Positions 63,801 through 64,000 of a stretch of 64,000 nucleotides of DNA are shown here, in pieces (within the stretch, counting starts at the first letter, position 1; every line of letters starts with the position of its first letter). Source of the stretch: Rhyacichthys aspro. Lineage: Eukaryota > Chordata > Actinopteri > Gobiiformes > Rhyacichthyidae. A program made the translations under genes and the position numbers. A model generated the notes under the pieces. It was not told the origin of the DNA. It ran no database searches and worked only from the letters and a program-made list of their open reading frames with translations. The DNA is taken from contig CM072168.1 of NCBI GenBank assembly GCA_036850595.1, positions 12,825,982 to 12,889,981 of the forward strand, in the 5' to 3' direction.

Positions 63801-64000
63801 TGTAGATTGGCAAATGCTCAGTGTCCTTCCACCTTGATTTACTCTGAAGAAAGATAAACAAGAATCATTCAAATATTTACTACAGTGAAAAATAAGTAAT
63901 GAGACTGGGAGGATGCAATAATGTCTGTTTGTTGATGTGTACTTTGTTTGGAAGCCTTATCTACACAGACATATGGGGACTTCACTCTCTTTAGAAGAAG
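57876..64000. other. Intergenic region downstream of the SATB gene
   Basis: About 6 kb without a supportable exon, RNA gene or intact transposon. It holds a short tandem array at 59941-59974 and a (CAGA)n-type patch at about 60028-60058. The scattered ORFs (up to 140 codons) lack start context, splice structure and family resemblance. Confidence 0.5.
59941..59974. repeat. 9-bp tandem repeat (CCCCAGTCT)n
   Basis: About 3.8 perfect copies of CCCCAGTCT, followed about 50 bp later by a short CAGACAGACAGACATACAGACAG tract. Confidence 0.9.

Noticed and set aside
1..64000. Prokaryotic-style systems, CRISPR arrays, tRNA or rRNA genes, endogenous viral genes
   Set aside because: No regularly spaced repeat-spacer array, cloverleaf, rRNA core, operon structure or viral protein was recognised on either strand; the window is vertebrate genomic DNA.

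Overview
The window is from a ray-finned (teleost) fish nuclear genome, probably a percomorph. The evidence is GT-AG introns, vertebrate protein families, fish-type interspersed repeats and many di- and trinucleotide microsatellites. I can support three protein-coding genes by joining exons with consensus splice sites and comparing the products with family sequences known from memory. I recognised no RNA gene, CRISPR array, prokaryotic feature or viral gene.

Layout. Bases 1-1516 hold the 3' UTR and flank of tbccd1. tbccd1 (minus strand, eight coding exons, 1517-4520, about 595 aa) lies head to head with dnajb11 (plus strand, ten coding exons, 5706-8445, about 360 aa). They share a compact, CpG-containing bidirectional promoter of about 0.5 kb. 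From about 9.3 to 24.6 kb there is no convincing gene: the region holds a decayed fish repeat, microsatellites, a CpG-rich patch and unassigned sequence. A CpG-rich promoter and a non-coding first exon ending at 25236 open a large SATB-family homeobox gene. Its 13 coding exons run from 33460 to 55344 with introns of up to about 6 kb, and the product is about 924 aa with every exon included. The 3' UTR probably reaches about 57.5 kb. The last 6.5 kb holds no exon I can support.

Roles. Tbccd1 is a centrosome/Golgi-positioning protein of the tubulin-cofactor-C-domain family. Dnajb11 (ERdj3) is a J-domain co-chaperone of BiP in the endoplasmic reticulum. The SATB gene encodes a chromatin-organising transcription factor with, in order, a ubiquitin-like oligomerisation domain, a CUT-like domain, two CUT domains and a homeodomain. 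The first two share a promoter; nothing suggests that the SATB gene works with them.

Most interesting. The SATB gene is closest to SATB2 at diagnostic positions but is divergent. It has two extra in-frame exons (51 and 87 nt) that the human SATB2 I remember lacks, a proline-rich expansion, loss of one of the two described SUMO-acceptor motifs, and a Ser/Pro/Gly-rich C-terminal extension. Its neighbours also differ from those of human SATB2. It may be a fish-specific SATB2 duplicate. Intron 1 of this gene carries a clean, roughly 608-bp hAT-type non-autonomous element with an 8-bp target-site duplication.
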